64,000 nt of DNA from Rosa chinensis (Eukaryota; Streptophyta; Magnoliopsida; Rosales; Rosaceae). Where the stretch lies: the NCBI RefSeq assembly GCF_002994745.2, contig NC_037088.1:57492397-57556396 (forward strand). The letters run 5' to 3'. This document shows positions 23,301 to 35,331 of the stretch, one piece after another (the stretch's first letter is position 1; each line of letters starts with the position of its first letter). Under the pieces are notes generated by a model, which was not told where the DNA came from, ran no database searches, and worked only from the letters and a program-made list of their open reading frames with translations. Made by a program: the position numbers and the translations under genes.

Positions 23301-23436
23301 CTTTTCAATAGAGCCTTCACACAAAAACATTGAGAAATCAAAGTCGATTGTTGCTTCCTTCAACTCTTCAAGTGAAAATAATCGACATACTGGGGCACCA
23401 TGTGTCTCTAATTTCACTGCTTGAGATATATATATC
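23301..23436 (-). pseudogene. Captured LRR receptor-like kinase exon
   Basis: A GT..AG-bounded exon (acceptor before 23436, donor GTAACC after 23301) reads KLETHGAPVCRLFSLEELKE and continues with ATIDFDFSMFLCEGSIEK. Plant LRR receptor-like kinases of the group related to Arabidopsis At3g03770 have the pattern RxFSLEELKEATNNFD....GEGS at the juxtamembrane/kinase border. The glycine of GEGS is replaced by cysteine. No kinase catalytic exons follow. It is a gene fragment inside CACTA 2, in the same orientation as the B3 exon. Confidence 0.75.
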
Positions 23437-23970
23437 CTACACATAGTATAACAGAATCAGGTACTAAAACACAATATAGTCTGTATTCATAGACTTTAAA
23501 ACACGAAGTTGAAGTTGTGCATTGTGAATTTGTGATAAAAGATTTTAAAACACGAAGTTGAAGTAGTTCAGAACCTTCTCTTCAAACTTTTCCAATAAAT
23601 ACCCCAGATTCCGAACTGTAGCACAAACACATGGACTACATAAGTATGAGGTGATCCATAGTAAGTAACAGAAATTTAATTGGAGAAGAAACCACCTATT
23701 AATACCAAGCCTATCTATTTTCTATGTAATGGAGAATCAAGATGGATCATAAAGGTGCTTAACAACTACAGCTACATTTGATGTGCAAACAAATTAACAA
23801 AATGACGGTATTGTGAAAATTACCATCATTTTCTACAAATCTAAAGAAATAATCCAATGAATAAATGAACTACAAATATCAAATGGTGAAACAAAAAGGG
23901 TACCATCGAGGAAGAATGTAGCTAAAGAAGGACCATTTAATCTAGCAGTATCAACATAGAGCATACTTAC

Positions 23971-25566
23971 TGGTAGGCTATTTCTATACACCTAAATAGA
24001 TGCATAAAAATGTCTATAATTTAACCCTACAAGAATGTCGAAAATAGTATAGGTAAGTAGGGATCGTTCCCGCAAGAGATTGTGGTCTAATCACTAATCT
24101 AAATACTCAAAATAAAATAAACCTAAACTGTCCAGTTATAAAGATCTGACTGGCAGACGACTCTAAACTATTCTAAATGTCACGAAAATTTACAGACAGA
24201 CTCTAGACGTGATAAACTAACTACTGACAAAGTTTGATAATTTTTGAAGGTGTTTTGGTTGACGAACAAATTAAATAAAAACGAAACATTGAACAACTCC
24301 GAAAATAAAAAGACTTGATTCAGGGTTTTGAAAATCAAAGATAAAACAAGTTAGAGGAATTGCATCCACCACCAATCAATCAAGTAAACGAATCATGTTC
24401 AACCTAATTTCATTTATTTATGGATGAAGATGCTCAAGTTAACCCAACGCCTGAATTAACCTATTGTTTTTCCTTACTTGTATGCTAGGTGAGAGACGCT
24501 CTACACCTAACCTATTTTCTAAAATGCAACCTAGGTTGACGCAACTCTAGATTTAACACATAGAAATCATTAAGATTAAGAAAAATGAGACATCACAAGA
24601 CATCATGAGTACGACGCATCTCAATTAATCTAGGAACCCAATCACTCGCCTTATAGACAATTTACTACTCTAGAACTCTCAACGGAACCCTCGAAACAAG
24701 GCACAGGCAATGATCATTCTTAGCAATAGAATCCTAAACATGCAATCTAAGTTGCGCACCAAAGAAAACATGCAAAGGAATCATCAATGTGAAGATAGAA
24801 ATTAGATTCTCACCAATAGATAAACAAAACTAATTGAAAGTCATAATAAGTTTACAATCATGATTTGGGGCTTCAACAGCCCCTAACAAAAGAGTTAGTT
24901 TCTCATAGAAAGAAAAACAAAAACAAGCTAAAGAGAAAAATAAGAAGTTGCAGGAGAGAGAGGGAGAGCGGCTGCAGATTGATCTCCTTTTATATGCTTA
25001 GAGGTTGCCTTCATCTTTCTGTTGTGTAGGAAATCCAAAACCTAAAAGAATTAGGGTTCACGTGCTTAGGTGGAGTTTTCCTATTGGCTCTTGAACTTGA
25101 TGACTTATTCCAACCATTCACATCGCCCATTAAGTCAGAATATGATGACAAACTCGTCCTCGGGTTTTTCGGTGTGATTTGGGCTTCAAAACATAAATTC
25201 CCGTCCAACCTCAGATTCACGCGCAGCCTGACCTTCTTGTACTAAATCGGCCATAACTTCTTCTAGAAAAATGGTATTGACAAGCCGTAAAAAGATCTGG
25301 AAACTAGACATCCGAAGCTTTCCATCAATATAAAGATCATCCTCTGGATCATTATGATCTGGTCTCAGTGATCTGTCGAAGTTGACTGATCTACACAGAC
25401 ATATTTGCCGATTTTGCCTTTCAATCCCTCTTTTACTTCTTTTCTCCTTCTTTGCTCAAAATACCTATAAAACAAGTAAACAACGTAAATAACGAGAAAA
25501 TACACTAACTAACAAAGAAAGTATAGAGGTTAACGTTATTAATATCGCATAATTATGCTCCTATCA
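23971..25566 (-). mobile_element. Solo LTR inside CACTA 2 (family 3)
   Basis: Starts TGGTAGGC and ends CTCCTATCA on the plus strand, with CTTAC duplicated at 23966-23970 and 25567-25571. Read on the minus strand its start (TGATAGGAGCATAATTATG) and end resemble the LTR of the Gypsy-like element at 28273-35330, so the two are probably distant relatives. No internal region or second LTR is present. Confidence 0.85.
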
Positions 25567-26042
25567 CTTACGTTCCACTAGGACATGGCTTTCCTATCTC
25601 TCCACTAACGGCAAGTCTTGCATCTTTTTGCAAAAGCTCCACAGTAAGGACATCATTTGCCTGCCAATTACAACGTACATGGTAGCATTTTTATCAATTA
25701 TAACAAACAATTCATGTATAGAAACTTTGCAACTGGATATTGAAGTTTCTTCGTCTTGTAAATGCAAAGCTGGAATACGAATCAATAATGAAAGTCGTCT
25801 GCCATACGTTAGATGCCATGGAAATCACATACGCTCCAAGCGAATCACTCCCAAGAGAATGGGGGAGAACTCAATTCAATTGAAAACCCTAAATTACTCA
25901 ATCAAATAACCAATTACTCAATTGAAACCCTAAAATCCCCAATTATTCAATTCAATGCAGAAACTACCTACCCTTGACAATTAAACTGAAACCCAGACCT
26001 TCAATTTTACACAAACAATAATTGAGGAAGAGATTGAAGTAC

Positions 26043-26093
26043 CTGAAGTGGTCGATGGCGCCGGAGCAGTCTTTCATTCTTAACCATAGCCAT
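26043..26093 (-). pseudogene. Possible captured first exon
   Basis: A 51-nt frame from ATG at 26093 encodes MAMVKNERLLRRHRPLQ and ends at a good GTACTT donor. It lies upstream of the kinase and B3 exons, in the same orientation, and could be the first exon of a captured or chimeric gene. No known domain, so this is tentative. Confidence 0.25.
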
Positions 26094-26601
26094 TGCCCAA
26101 CACCAAATACCCTACTGAAACGCTTTGAGAAGAACAGAGTGGGACTGTGGTTCGATAAAGATACGGCAAATTGAGACTCTTTTGGGACAAGTCTCTATAT
26201 AGGTGTTCTAGTTTCAAAAGATATTGACAGAGCAAGAGAGGGCAACTACTGTCGGTGGTGATACGAATCTGGAGGAGGAGTCATGGGTGGCCGCTGCTGG
26301 GACTACCGTTGGTCTTTGCTGGAGAGGGTAGCGGAAGATCTGAGAGAAAGAGAGAGAGAGAGAGTGCGTGTATGTGATATGAGTTTAGGGAGATGACGTA
26401 TTCGCAGGCATTCTAAATAAATAAAAAAGATGTATTCGTATGAATTGGTCTGCATTGTTTTTGGATAGGGACACTTATTGTGTGCCTAAAATTTTCAATA
26501 GGCACATATGAGCACAAGTGTGCTTTTTATCAGTTTTGGGGACACATAACTCATCTATCCCTACATATGTGTCCCCTTAGCCCTCTTTTCTAGTAGTGAC
26601 T

Positions 26602-27064
26602 CTTGAACCTTATAAATAAAGTATATATCTCTTGAATCAATAATTTAAGTTTTCGAGTCAATGCTTCTAATGTGTCTAAACATGTTAGACCTATGAAGAA
26701 GATTAAAAATAAAATTTGAAAGTACGTTAAAGATTTTATTTTATTTTGTCAAAAAGTGTTTACTTTTACGGTCCAATATGAGAGCTAATTTAATTAAAAC
26801 GAATAAGTTGTGTAGGAGCATAAAAAAAGGTAGTGACAATTGACAATTACTTATAAATACAAACCTAGATGGTAAAAAATTAAGGTTCAAAATTTTGGCA
26901 ATTAAATAAGTTAATAGCACACCATATTTAGAGAAAATTATCTAACTATAAAAGGATAAAAATCAAATTTGAATTTTGTTACTATTCATGTTAGATTCAT
27001 TTATAGTCATTTACGTGCATGTAACTTATTATCTACAACTATTATTCGGACACTTTATTTTGTT
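26602..27064. repeat. MBD-locus upstream flank, unit 1
   Basis: Non-coding. It matches 50117-50560 in order and is continued, after the nested insertion at 27065-40441, by 40442 onward. Landmarks include AATAAAGTATA, AAACATGTTAGACCTA and GGTAGTGACAATTG. Confidence 0.75.
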
Positions 27065-27765
27065 GGAAGAGGATCCTCTCCTGAGCTCTTATTTTGGCTG
27101 AGCTTCCTGAGCTTTGAAGTAGATGAGGACATGTGGCTCTCTTAAATCTAACGGTCTATGATTTCTCTTTTCCTTCCCAGCCACTTTGTTTCTTCCTTTC
27201 TCAGTCCTGTTCTCCTCTTCCTTCCCTCTCTCTCTCTCTCTCTTTTCTTCTTTTCCTCATGTTCTTCACTACTTCCCTCGTTAATCAGATGAAATCTTCT
27301 TATGACAAAACATCTCTCCTTACCTTAAAATTAGAATGATTCCTGCTGAGGTACGAGTAATGGGTTCTATGAATTTTGATAGGAAAATTGAATCTTAGGT
27401 TTTGTACCTTAAAAAAGGTTTGGATCTTGATTTTCAAAGTTCAAGTGAGAAGATGAATATTAACCCACCCTAAACATTTGCGATTTTTAACAATAGAAGC
27501 TAATAAAAGTGTTGGAGGATTGTCTTGTAATGGGAACTTCAATGGCATTGCGATGAGAATAGCAATTGGGTCAACTGGAATGTGTTCTCATCCCACATGG
27601 GAAAAATTGGACATTGCTAGTGGGTTTATAAGGGTTTGGGCCACTCCATCCATTGTCAATTGGTTTTGGATGTGAACCCCATATTACTTTATCATGGTAT
27701 CAGAGCCAGGTTATCCATGTGTGCATGCCTCACGGCTACACAGGCTCCACGTCACCCAAAGTTGT

Positions 27766-27940
27766 TGTTAGCATTAAAGTCACCCTCAAGTGCAAGAGGT
27801 ACACGTTATAGAATAGGGGATTAAGTAAGGATGTCGAACCCACGAGGATTGATAAATCCTTTTCTATCTAGGGAAAACCTAAGGAAAAACTAGAAGAATA
27901 AGCAAATGTACAATCACAAACAAAGGCTCACAAGTGATCA
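27766..27940 (-). mobile_element. Truncated inverted fragment of LTR family 1
   Basis: Begins TGTTAGCATTAAAG and runs as the reverse complement of the last 170 bp or so of the solo LTRs at 1283-2964 and 46404-48097, stopping near GCTCACAAGTGATC. It lies between the TRIM primer-binding site and the left remnant of the MULE end. No TSD was found. Confidence 0.75.
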
Positions 27941-28272
27941 TGTAGCTACCCTAAAGTATATATCATTTCAGTACCTAATATTTGAAGCCCAACACAATAC
28001 AAGTACCTTGCCTATTGATTAGTATGGTCTAAAATTGGGGAAAGAATTCAGAGAATAAAACCATCACATATTGACCAAAATTCCTGGAAAACATAACATG
28101 AAACTGAGAATGCATTCTAATTCTCACAAAAGGCAACTTGCTAAAGTCATGTTCATACCAAAAAAGCCTTCAGAAATTGCAATTTTAGAAGGCACACAAA
28201 CTGTGTTAATCATGTACTAGACATGGAGCATTCCCTCTAAAAAAAAAAAACAAGTTATCCAAAACAGTCTAT

Positions 28273-30121
28273 TGATACGAGCATTTTAATGCGACGTTTT
28301 AACTGCATTTCCCTACATTTCTTACGTTATTTCCTTATTAAAATCCTGTTTAGGAAAGTTTCCATTCTTTGATTGGGAAAGTTCCTATTTGTAGAAAGTT
28401 TATATTTTTGTAGTTTCTATTTATCATTTTTAGTAAGTTGCCATTTTTCATTTTAGGAAAGTTTCTATTTTTCTTATTAGTTTCTATTTTTAGGACCTCC
28501 AAGCAAGTGGAAAATCTTGAGGAGGAAAATCAAAGTTGCAACCAAGTGGAAAATCTTGAGGAGGAAAATCAAAGTTGCAACCAAGTGGAAAATCTTGAGG
28601 AAGAAAATCAAAGTTGCAACTAAGTGGAAAATCTTGAGGAGAAAAATCAAAGTTGCAACCAAGTGGAAAATCTTGAGGAAGAAAATCAAAGTTGCAACTA
28701 AGTGGAAAATCTTGAGGAGAAAAATCAAAGTTGCAAGCAAGTGGAAAATCTTGAGGAGGAAAATCAAAGTTGCAACCAAGTGGAAAATCTTGAGGAGGAA
28801 AACAATTCAAGTTGAACAAGTGATAAACAAGTGGGAAGATATTTTTTACAAATTTGTCTAACATATCTAGCCCTTCATTTATGTTCATCTCCACCCTCCA
28901 TTCATCATTTTTTGGGCTATAAATACACTTCTCCTCTCACTCTCATAACACCAATTCCTTCATCCATCTCATCTTCTTTGTCTCTCCATTTCCTTTCCAT
29001 TTTTCTCTCCATCCTCTAGTGCATTCAACGTTTCAAGCAAGGGAGAAGAAGAAGAAGAAGGAGCCGTGAGCATCATCATCCATCCTCCACCTTGAAGCTT
29101 GCTTTCGAGATTCAAGAATCCATAACGTTTCATCCTTCATCCCCATCTCCATCTCACGGTGTAATTCAACCTCTTTCTTTGTAATCTTGCTTAGTTTCGT
29201 GAGAATTGTTTTTAGTTAACATTTATGTTTGAACAAGGTTTATATTCTGAAATTTTATGATTGAATAAAGAATTTCGATTCTTATGTTGTGATTCCAAAG
29301 TTGCTTATGTGTGATTGTTCGATTGAATTTGCTTGATAGAAAACTTTTATATGTTTATCTTATTTGGGTCGACACTTATAGGATTTGCATGTAATTGGTG
29401 CTAGGTTTAAGAACATGAAATCGACTTTTCGTTTTGTGTAAACTTGAATCAAAGTAGTAAAGGTTTTGAACAAAAATCGAATTCAATTGAAGAGGATTGC
29501 AATTAGGTGAACTTATTCATACTAAGTTGTACACTTGAGTTGATAGCCTTTCTCTATGTGTAATGCGTTAAACATGACATGATTGACTAGCTTTCTAGGG
29601 TTTGATTGCATGTTTAATAGGATTAATCTAGGTGCTTTCGCTTAGATTAATTAGCATTGAAAAGTAAAATATGGGAAATCGTTTGCTTTCGAATGTTTCA
29701 CATGATCAACTCCTTTCACATGACTTGGAAGAACAATGTAGGGTTAATTCGAATTCAATGATAAACTTGGGTTTAATCTTTGTTTCTTATGTTTCATTCT
29801 TGTACATGTGTTTTTATATTTTCTTTATCTTAATTTTCAATTCTATAATTCTTAAACCCCCCTTCCTTTTTATTTTGTTACTTGTATATATTTCTATTCT
29901 TTACTTTATTTTTGTAAATAATACTTTATTATTTTAATTCTTTATTTGTTTATTCAATTGTATATATTTATTCTTTATTTTATTTTTGTAAATAATACTT
30001 TTCTTTATTTGTTTCACAATGACAGGTGTACCCTCAATCCCCGGAATAGAACGATCCCTATTTGCTTATACTACTAACGATATTTTCAGGGTTAAATTAT
30101 GCGCTTCCCAAAAGCGCGTCA
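28273..30121 (+). repeat. Left LTR of the Gypsy-like element
   Basis: 1849 bp. It contains a TATAAATA box at 28918-28925, presumably the element's promoter, and a 39-bp minisatellite just upstream of it. Confidence 0.92.
28507..28802 (+). repeat. 39-bp minisatellite in the left LTR, seven units plus part
   Basis: Units begin GTGGAAAATCTTGAGGA and contain CAAAGTTGCAA. Units 3 and 5 have GAAGAAAA, and the units after them start from CAACTAAGTGG variants that put TAA in one frame. Because 39 is a multiple of three, long open frames appear on both strands; these are probably not genes. Confidence 0.95.
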
Positions 30122-30126
30122 ATTTT

Positions 30127-30144
30127 TGGCGCCGTTGCCGGGGA
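30127..30144 (+). other. Primer-binding site, tRNA-Asp type
   Basis: TGGCGCCGTTGCCGGGGA begins five bases after the left LTR and is complementary to the 3' end of plant tRNA-Asp, as used by Athila-like Gypsy elements. Confidence 0.85.
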
Positions 30145-30950
30145 TTGAAAAATCACTTGCTAAATTGTATCATTTATTGTATATATTTGTTGTATATAAA
30201 TTGTTTGAAACTTAGTTTAAATTAACTAGAATATTATTTATATTATTGAACATGAATTTTAATTGTAGGTTGTAAATTGAGAGGAATAGGTGAAGTCTCT
30301 TTTGTTAATATTGGCCTAAACCCCTTATTGGTACCTAGCTCAGGTCCCTTAAGGTTGAGGGCGGCCTTTATTAACACTTGTTGAACTGTCTTCACACTTA
30401 TGAACTTTTTCATCTTAGTAAGAAAGCCTATGTGAAATGGTGTCTAGGAAGGGGACAACGTTCATGACGGGTTTTTGAATCCAGAAGTGCTTGCAAATGG
30501 GCCTAAACCACTATGTGGGAGTAGCTCATGCCAAAATGGATTTTTCCTCTCGTGTTCGTCCTCCCCCACCTGGCCATTTCAGTAAGGTTGCCCAAACGAT
30601 TTGAAAGGGAGTTTGTGTCTAGGCGACTATACTTGGGCCGCACGTCCACTTGATTTACCGCTTGGAATTTGATTCGATATCAATAATGTTTATAACAAAA
30701 GAAATACTTGTGAATACTCTATACGTGTAAATTATTTTGTTGTTTCACACTTTAAACTTGTAAAAATACTTTTCACGTTTTATACTCACTTGAGTACTTA
30801 ACTTGTGTCTTATGTACAATATACTTGTTAATTATACTTGTAGTTTGTAATTAATAGTTATACTTGTTTTTATTTTGTATTTCTTTGATAATTATAGTTA
30901 CTAACTTTATTTAATGTAGGTACCGTCTGGCTGCAAGACGTAAAATACAA

Positions 30951-31237
30951 GCGCTACTTGGGAGGCAACCCAATTCAGAATATAATCAGATTTGCTTTCT
31001 CTTTCCCTATTTCTTTTTATTTTTCAATTTTTTTCTCTATTGTTTTTATTTTAGGATTTGTTTTCGTAAATGTCTTCTATCTATGCTTACTTATTTCATT
31101 GCATGCTTTTAATTGATTACATTGAGGATAATGCAATATTTAAGTGTGGGGGAAGGGATTTATATTTTTGTCTTTCATTTTGAGTCCTATATATATTTTT
31201 GTCTTTTATTTTTGAGTCCTATATAAAAAAAAAAAAA

Positions 31238-31268
<31 letters not shown>

Positions 31269-31745
31269 ATTAAAAAAAAAATTTATACAGTATACTAAGC
31301 CATGTCTGCATCTCCGTAGGACTTTGCTTCAAGGACAACAGAACCATACCAAGGACATTGCAGAGCTCAAGAAGCAAATGGGACAAGTGGTGGACTTCAT
31401 GACCAAGTTTCATGAGAGTGGTAAGCTTCCAAGCAATACAATTCCAAACCCAAAGGGAGGCTTTGAAGGTTCCACCAACTGAGGACAAGAGGAAACAAGT
31501 CTAGGCTGAAAGACTATAAACATTAAGCGCTGCTTGGGAGGCAACCCAATTCCAACGTAGCTGTGGAGGAGTCGTCAACGCAGATTTGCTTTCTCTTTCC
31601 CTTTTACTTCTCCAATTTTCCTTTGTTTTAGTAGTCATTTTCGTAAATTTCATCCCTATATGCTTAAGTGTCTCATTGCATGCTAATAATTGATTACATT
31701 GAGGACAATGCAATATTTAAGTGTGGGGGAAGGGATTTACACTTT
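30951..31745 (+). repeat. Internal duplication in the Gypsy-like element
   Basis: Two diverged copies, about 30951-31170 and 31527-31745, share GGGAGGCAACCCAATTC, then GATTTGCTTTCTCTTTCCC, then GATTACATTGAGGA and TTTAAGTGTGGGGGAAGGGA. The second word block includes a polypurine-like tract. The gag-like remnant lies between the copies. Confidence 0.75.
31315..31482 (+). pseudogene. Gag remnant of a Gypsy element
   Basis: A short frame reads TKDIAELKKQMGQVVDFMTK then GKLPSNTIPNPKGG before TGA at 31480-31482. This matches the C-terminal part of Athila/Tat-type gag (…QxGQ…..GKLPSxTxxNPK). It has no start codon and no other gag or pol sequence around it. Confidence 0.65.
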
Positions 31746-33520
31746 TATCTTGAGTCATATATATTGAAAAAATACAAAAAAAATTCGAAAAATGTCAAAA
31801 ATTTAAAAAAAATTTCGTTACTTTTGTTTTTGTTTTTGAGTCTTAGGATGCCCTTTCAACTGTCTAGGATAATTCTATATCTCTAAAATCATGATTAAAA
31901 GAGGATCACAAAACTGAGATGATTTTTAAAATGGTATTCTTTGGTTAATTGAGATATATGAAAAATGCATGCATGTGTAGTGGATATGGATTTCGTAACC
32001 TTGGTACAGAATATGAGCATGTTAGGATGAGTTTTGATTCATAAAAGCCCATGTGAGATATTTGAGCCATGTCCCTTTTTCTTGGAGTGATAAATGAAAA
32101 ACATATTCTTAATTTCTTGGCGATGTTTTGATGATCTCATTATTCTTTCATCTTGATTGACTACTTGCCATAGATTAAGTTTGATGGACTAGAGAATGCT
32201 AGAATTCACTCTTGTGCTTGTTGAAACGTTATATCAATACATGGCCCTGATTCTGGAAAGGATAGAGGCAACTTAGGAATTACCACCATTGCCAAATAAG
32301 CATGTGTCCCTATTTGTGCCCGTCGTGGTACTCCCTTAGATAAACCCCTTTGAGCTTACATTAAGCCTTTTCTTTCATCACCCTTAAATCCTTAACCCTG
32401 AACCTTAGTATAGCTACACTCCTACCCTTTGTTCTAAAAACTTAGCGGAGCTATATTTTGGGACTTTACTTGAGGATTTGGCATTGAGAAAGAAGATTGA
32501 GAAGAGGTGAAAGTTCAAGTGTGGGGGTAGACTTGTCCATGAAAAAAAAATAAATAAATAAAATTTATGTGAAAGCCGTGAAAAAGAAATGAAAAAGAAA
32601 AAAAAAATGTGTACGGCTAGAAAATGAAAAGAAAGAAGAGAAAAAAAAATGTATATGGATTTTAGTCCTCCATACTTGGTGAGTTTGGAGTTTGTTTTGA
32701 ATTGAAGACCCACTATTGGAAAATTTGGTCTTTGTCCAATTCACTAGTTCGAGGGAAGTTTAGAGTGAAGATTGGGCCCAACATGAAGACATTTGGCCCT
32801 TTCATAAAACCTCTATGGGATGTGACGTTTTGATATATCTTGATGGATTTCTAGAAGTCTCTACATCTACATGAGCTCTGCTAGGTTTTTAGGACACTTT
32901 GTGAAATTCCTTACCTTTCGTTTCTTAAAACCTTGAGCCTTGGCCCCATTACAACCCTTAATAAGACCTTCTTGATCCTTAAGATGGGACAGCCTTTGAT
33001 TTGTGGAGATGAGTTACAAGAGTTGAACCTATGGCTTGGGTCCATCCGTGCAAGTAGTTGATATCCTTCATGAGATCTTTTCAAAAAAAATTATATTCAC
33101 AAAGTGCTTTTCGTTTCTTATATATGTGAGCTATTTGATTGCCTCAAAATATTTTCTCTCACATATAATTGAGTGATTATAAGTTTTTAAGCATGGTCTT
33201 GAATTCTGAGAGAAGAAAGAGTGGATATACCTTGTGAGGATATGAATCATACTTGTTCGAAGCATGCTTAACAGAAACCATCACCATTATTACAACCAAG
33301 TCCTACTTGTGTATGTGTGGATTATATGTTTTAATTAACTCTTGAATATCTACATATTGATTCTTGGTTGAGTGCTAATCTTGATGTTGTGAAAGTAGGA
33401 GATTTCTGAGACAAAAAGTTGAAGGGCAATAGAGTCATTGTTTTTGTAGAGTCTTTAATTTTCGTTGAGTCTTAGTGTAATTTTGCTAAGGGACTAGCAA
33501 AAGCTAAGTGTGGGGGAATT

Positions 33521-35330
33521 TGATACGAGCATTTTAATGCGACGTTTTAACTGCATTTCCCTACATTTCTTACGTTATTTCCTTATTAAAATCCTGTTTA
33601 GGAAAGTTTCCATTCTTTGATTGGGAAAGTTCCTATTTGTAGAAAGTTTATATTTTTGTAGTTTCTATTTATCATTTTTAGTAAGTTGCCATTTTTCATT
33701 TTAGGAAAGTTTCTATTTTTCTTATTAGTTTCTATTTTTAGGACCTCCAAGCAAGTGGAAAATCTTGAGGAGGAAAATCAAAGTTGCAACCAAGTGGAAA
33801 ATCTTGAGGAGGAAAATCAAAGTTGCAACCAAGTGGAAAATCTTGAGGAAGAAAATCAAAGTTGCAAGCAAGTGGAAAATCTTGAGGAGGAAAATCAAAG
33901 TTGCAACCAAGTGGAAAATCTTGAGGAGGAAAATCAAAGTTGCAAGCAAGTGGAAAATCTTGAGGAGGAAAATCAAAGTTGCAACCAAGTGGAAAATCTT
34001 GAGGAGGAAAACAATTCAAGTTGAACAAGTGATAAACAAGTGGGAAGATATTTTTTACAAATTTGTCTAACATATCTAGCCCTTCATTTATGTTCATCTC
34101 CACCCTCCATTCATCATTTTTTGGGCTATAAATACACTTCTCCTCTCACTCTCATAACACCAATTCCTTCATCCATCTCATCTTCTTTGTCTCTCCATTT
34201 CCTTTCCATTTTTCTCTCCATCCTCTAGTGCATTCAACGTTTCAAGCAAGGGAGAAGAAGAAGAAGAAGGAGCCGTGAGCATCATCATCCATCCTCCACC
34301 TTGAAGCTTGCTTTCGAGATTCAAGAATCCATAACGTTTCATCCTTCATCCCCATCTCCATCTCACGGTGTAATTCAACCTCTTTCTTTGTAATCTTGCT
34401 TAGTTTCGTGAGAATTGTTTTTAGTTAACATTTATGTTTGAACAAGGTTTATATTCTGAAATTTTATGATTGAATAAAGAATTTCGATTCTTATGTTGTG
34501 ATTCCAAAGTTGCTTATGTGTGATTGTTCGATTGAATTTGCTTGATAGAAAACTTTTATATGTTTATCTTATTTGGGTCGACACTTATAGGATTTGCATG
34601 TAATTGGTGCTAGGTTTAAGAACATGAAATCGACTTTTCGTTTTGTGTAAACTTGAATCAAAGTAGTAAAGGTTTTGAACAAAAATCGAATTCAATTGAA
34701 GAGGATTGCAATTAGGTGAACTTATTCATACTAAGTTGTACACTTGAGTTGATAGCCTTTCTCTATGTGTAATGCGTTAAACATGACATGATTGACTAGC
34801 TTTCTAGGGTTTGATTGCATGTTTAATAGGATTAATCTAGGTGCTTTCGCTTAGATTAATTAGCATTGAAAAGTAAAATATGGGAAATCGTTTGCTTTCG
34901 AATGTTTCACATGATCAACTCCTTTCACATGACTTGGAAGAACAATGTAGGGTTAATTCGAATTCAATGATAAACTTGGGTTTAATCTTTGTTTCTTATG
35001 TTTCATTCTTGTACATGTGTTTTTATATTTTCTTTATCTTAATTTTCAATTCTATAATTCTTAAACCCCCCTTCCTTTTTATTTTGTTACTTGTATATAT
35101 TTCTATTCTTTACTTTATTTTTGTAAATAATACTTTATTATTTTAATTCTTTATTTGTTTATTCAATTGTATATATTTATTCTTTATTTTATTTTTGTAA
35201 ATAATACTTTTCTTTATTTGTTTCACAATGACAGGTGTACCCTCAATCCCCGGAATAGAACGATCCCTATTTGCTTATACTACTAACGATATTTTCAGGG
35301 TTAAATTATGCGCTTCCCAAAAGCGCGTCA
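33521..35330 (+). repeat. Right LTR of the Gypsy-like element
   Basis: 1810 bp, the same as the left LTR except that the minisatellite at 33755-34011 has six full units instead of seven, which accounts exactly for the 39-bp length difference. Confidence 0.92.
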
Positions 35331-35331
35331 T

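Larger units (their letters stand above)
21974..26598. mobile_element. CACTA transposon 2 carrying host gene fragments
   Basis: The ends are CACTACTAGAAAA and its reverse complement, followed by subterminal AAGGGGACACATA repeats at both ends. ACT is duplicated at 21971-21973 and 26599-26601. The 4625 bp contains no recognised transposase. Inside are a B3-domain exon, an LRR-receptor-kinase exon, a possible captured first exon (all minus) and a later solo LTR at 23971-25566. The element sits in the upstream flank of an MBD-like gene copy. Confidence 0.92.
28273..35330 (+). mobile_element. Young Gypsy-like LTR element lacking pol (LARD-like)
   Basis: Two LTRs (28273-30121 and 33521-35330) begin TGATACGAGCATTTTAATGCG-type sequence and end GCGCGTCA. 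TCTAT is duplicated at 28268-28272 and 35331-35335. The PBS at 30127-30144 matches the 3' end of tRNA-Asp. A polypurine tract, AGTGTGGGGGAATT, precedes the right LTR. The 3.4-kb interior has no protease, RT, RNase H or integrase, only a gag-like remnant at 31315-31482. The PBS and gag remnant fit the Athila/Tat side of Gypsy. The LTRs differ in length by one 39-bp repeat unit; I noticed no other gap, and long stretches appear identical, so insertion is recent. Movement would need proteins from another element. Confidence 0.92.

Noticed and set aside
28438..28894. Long open frames on both strands with 13-residue repeats (for example QVENLEEENQSCN)
   Set aside because: The 39-bp minisatellite is a multiple of three, so every frame without a stop stays open. 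The frames lie across an LTR promoter region and the left copy has stops, so coding is unlikely.
29671..29937. 88-residue hydrophobic frame repeated at 34880-35146
   Set aside because: It is identical because it lies in both LTRs. Its hydrophobicity comes from T-rich sequence, and it has no homologue that I know.
33686..34103. 112- and 121-residue frames in the right LTR
   Set aside because: Same minisatellite effect as in the left LTR; they lie upstream of the TATA box and are not shared with any known protein.
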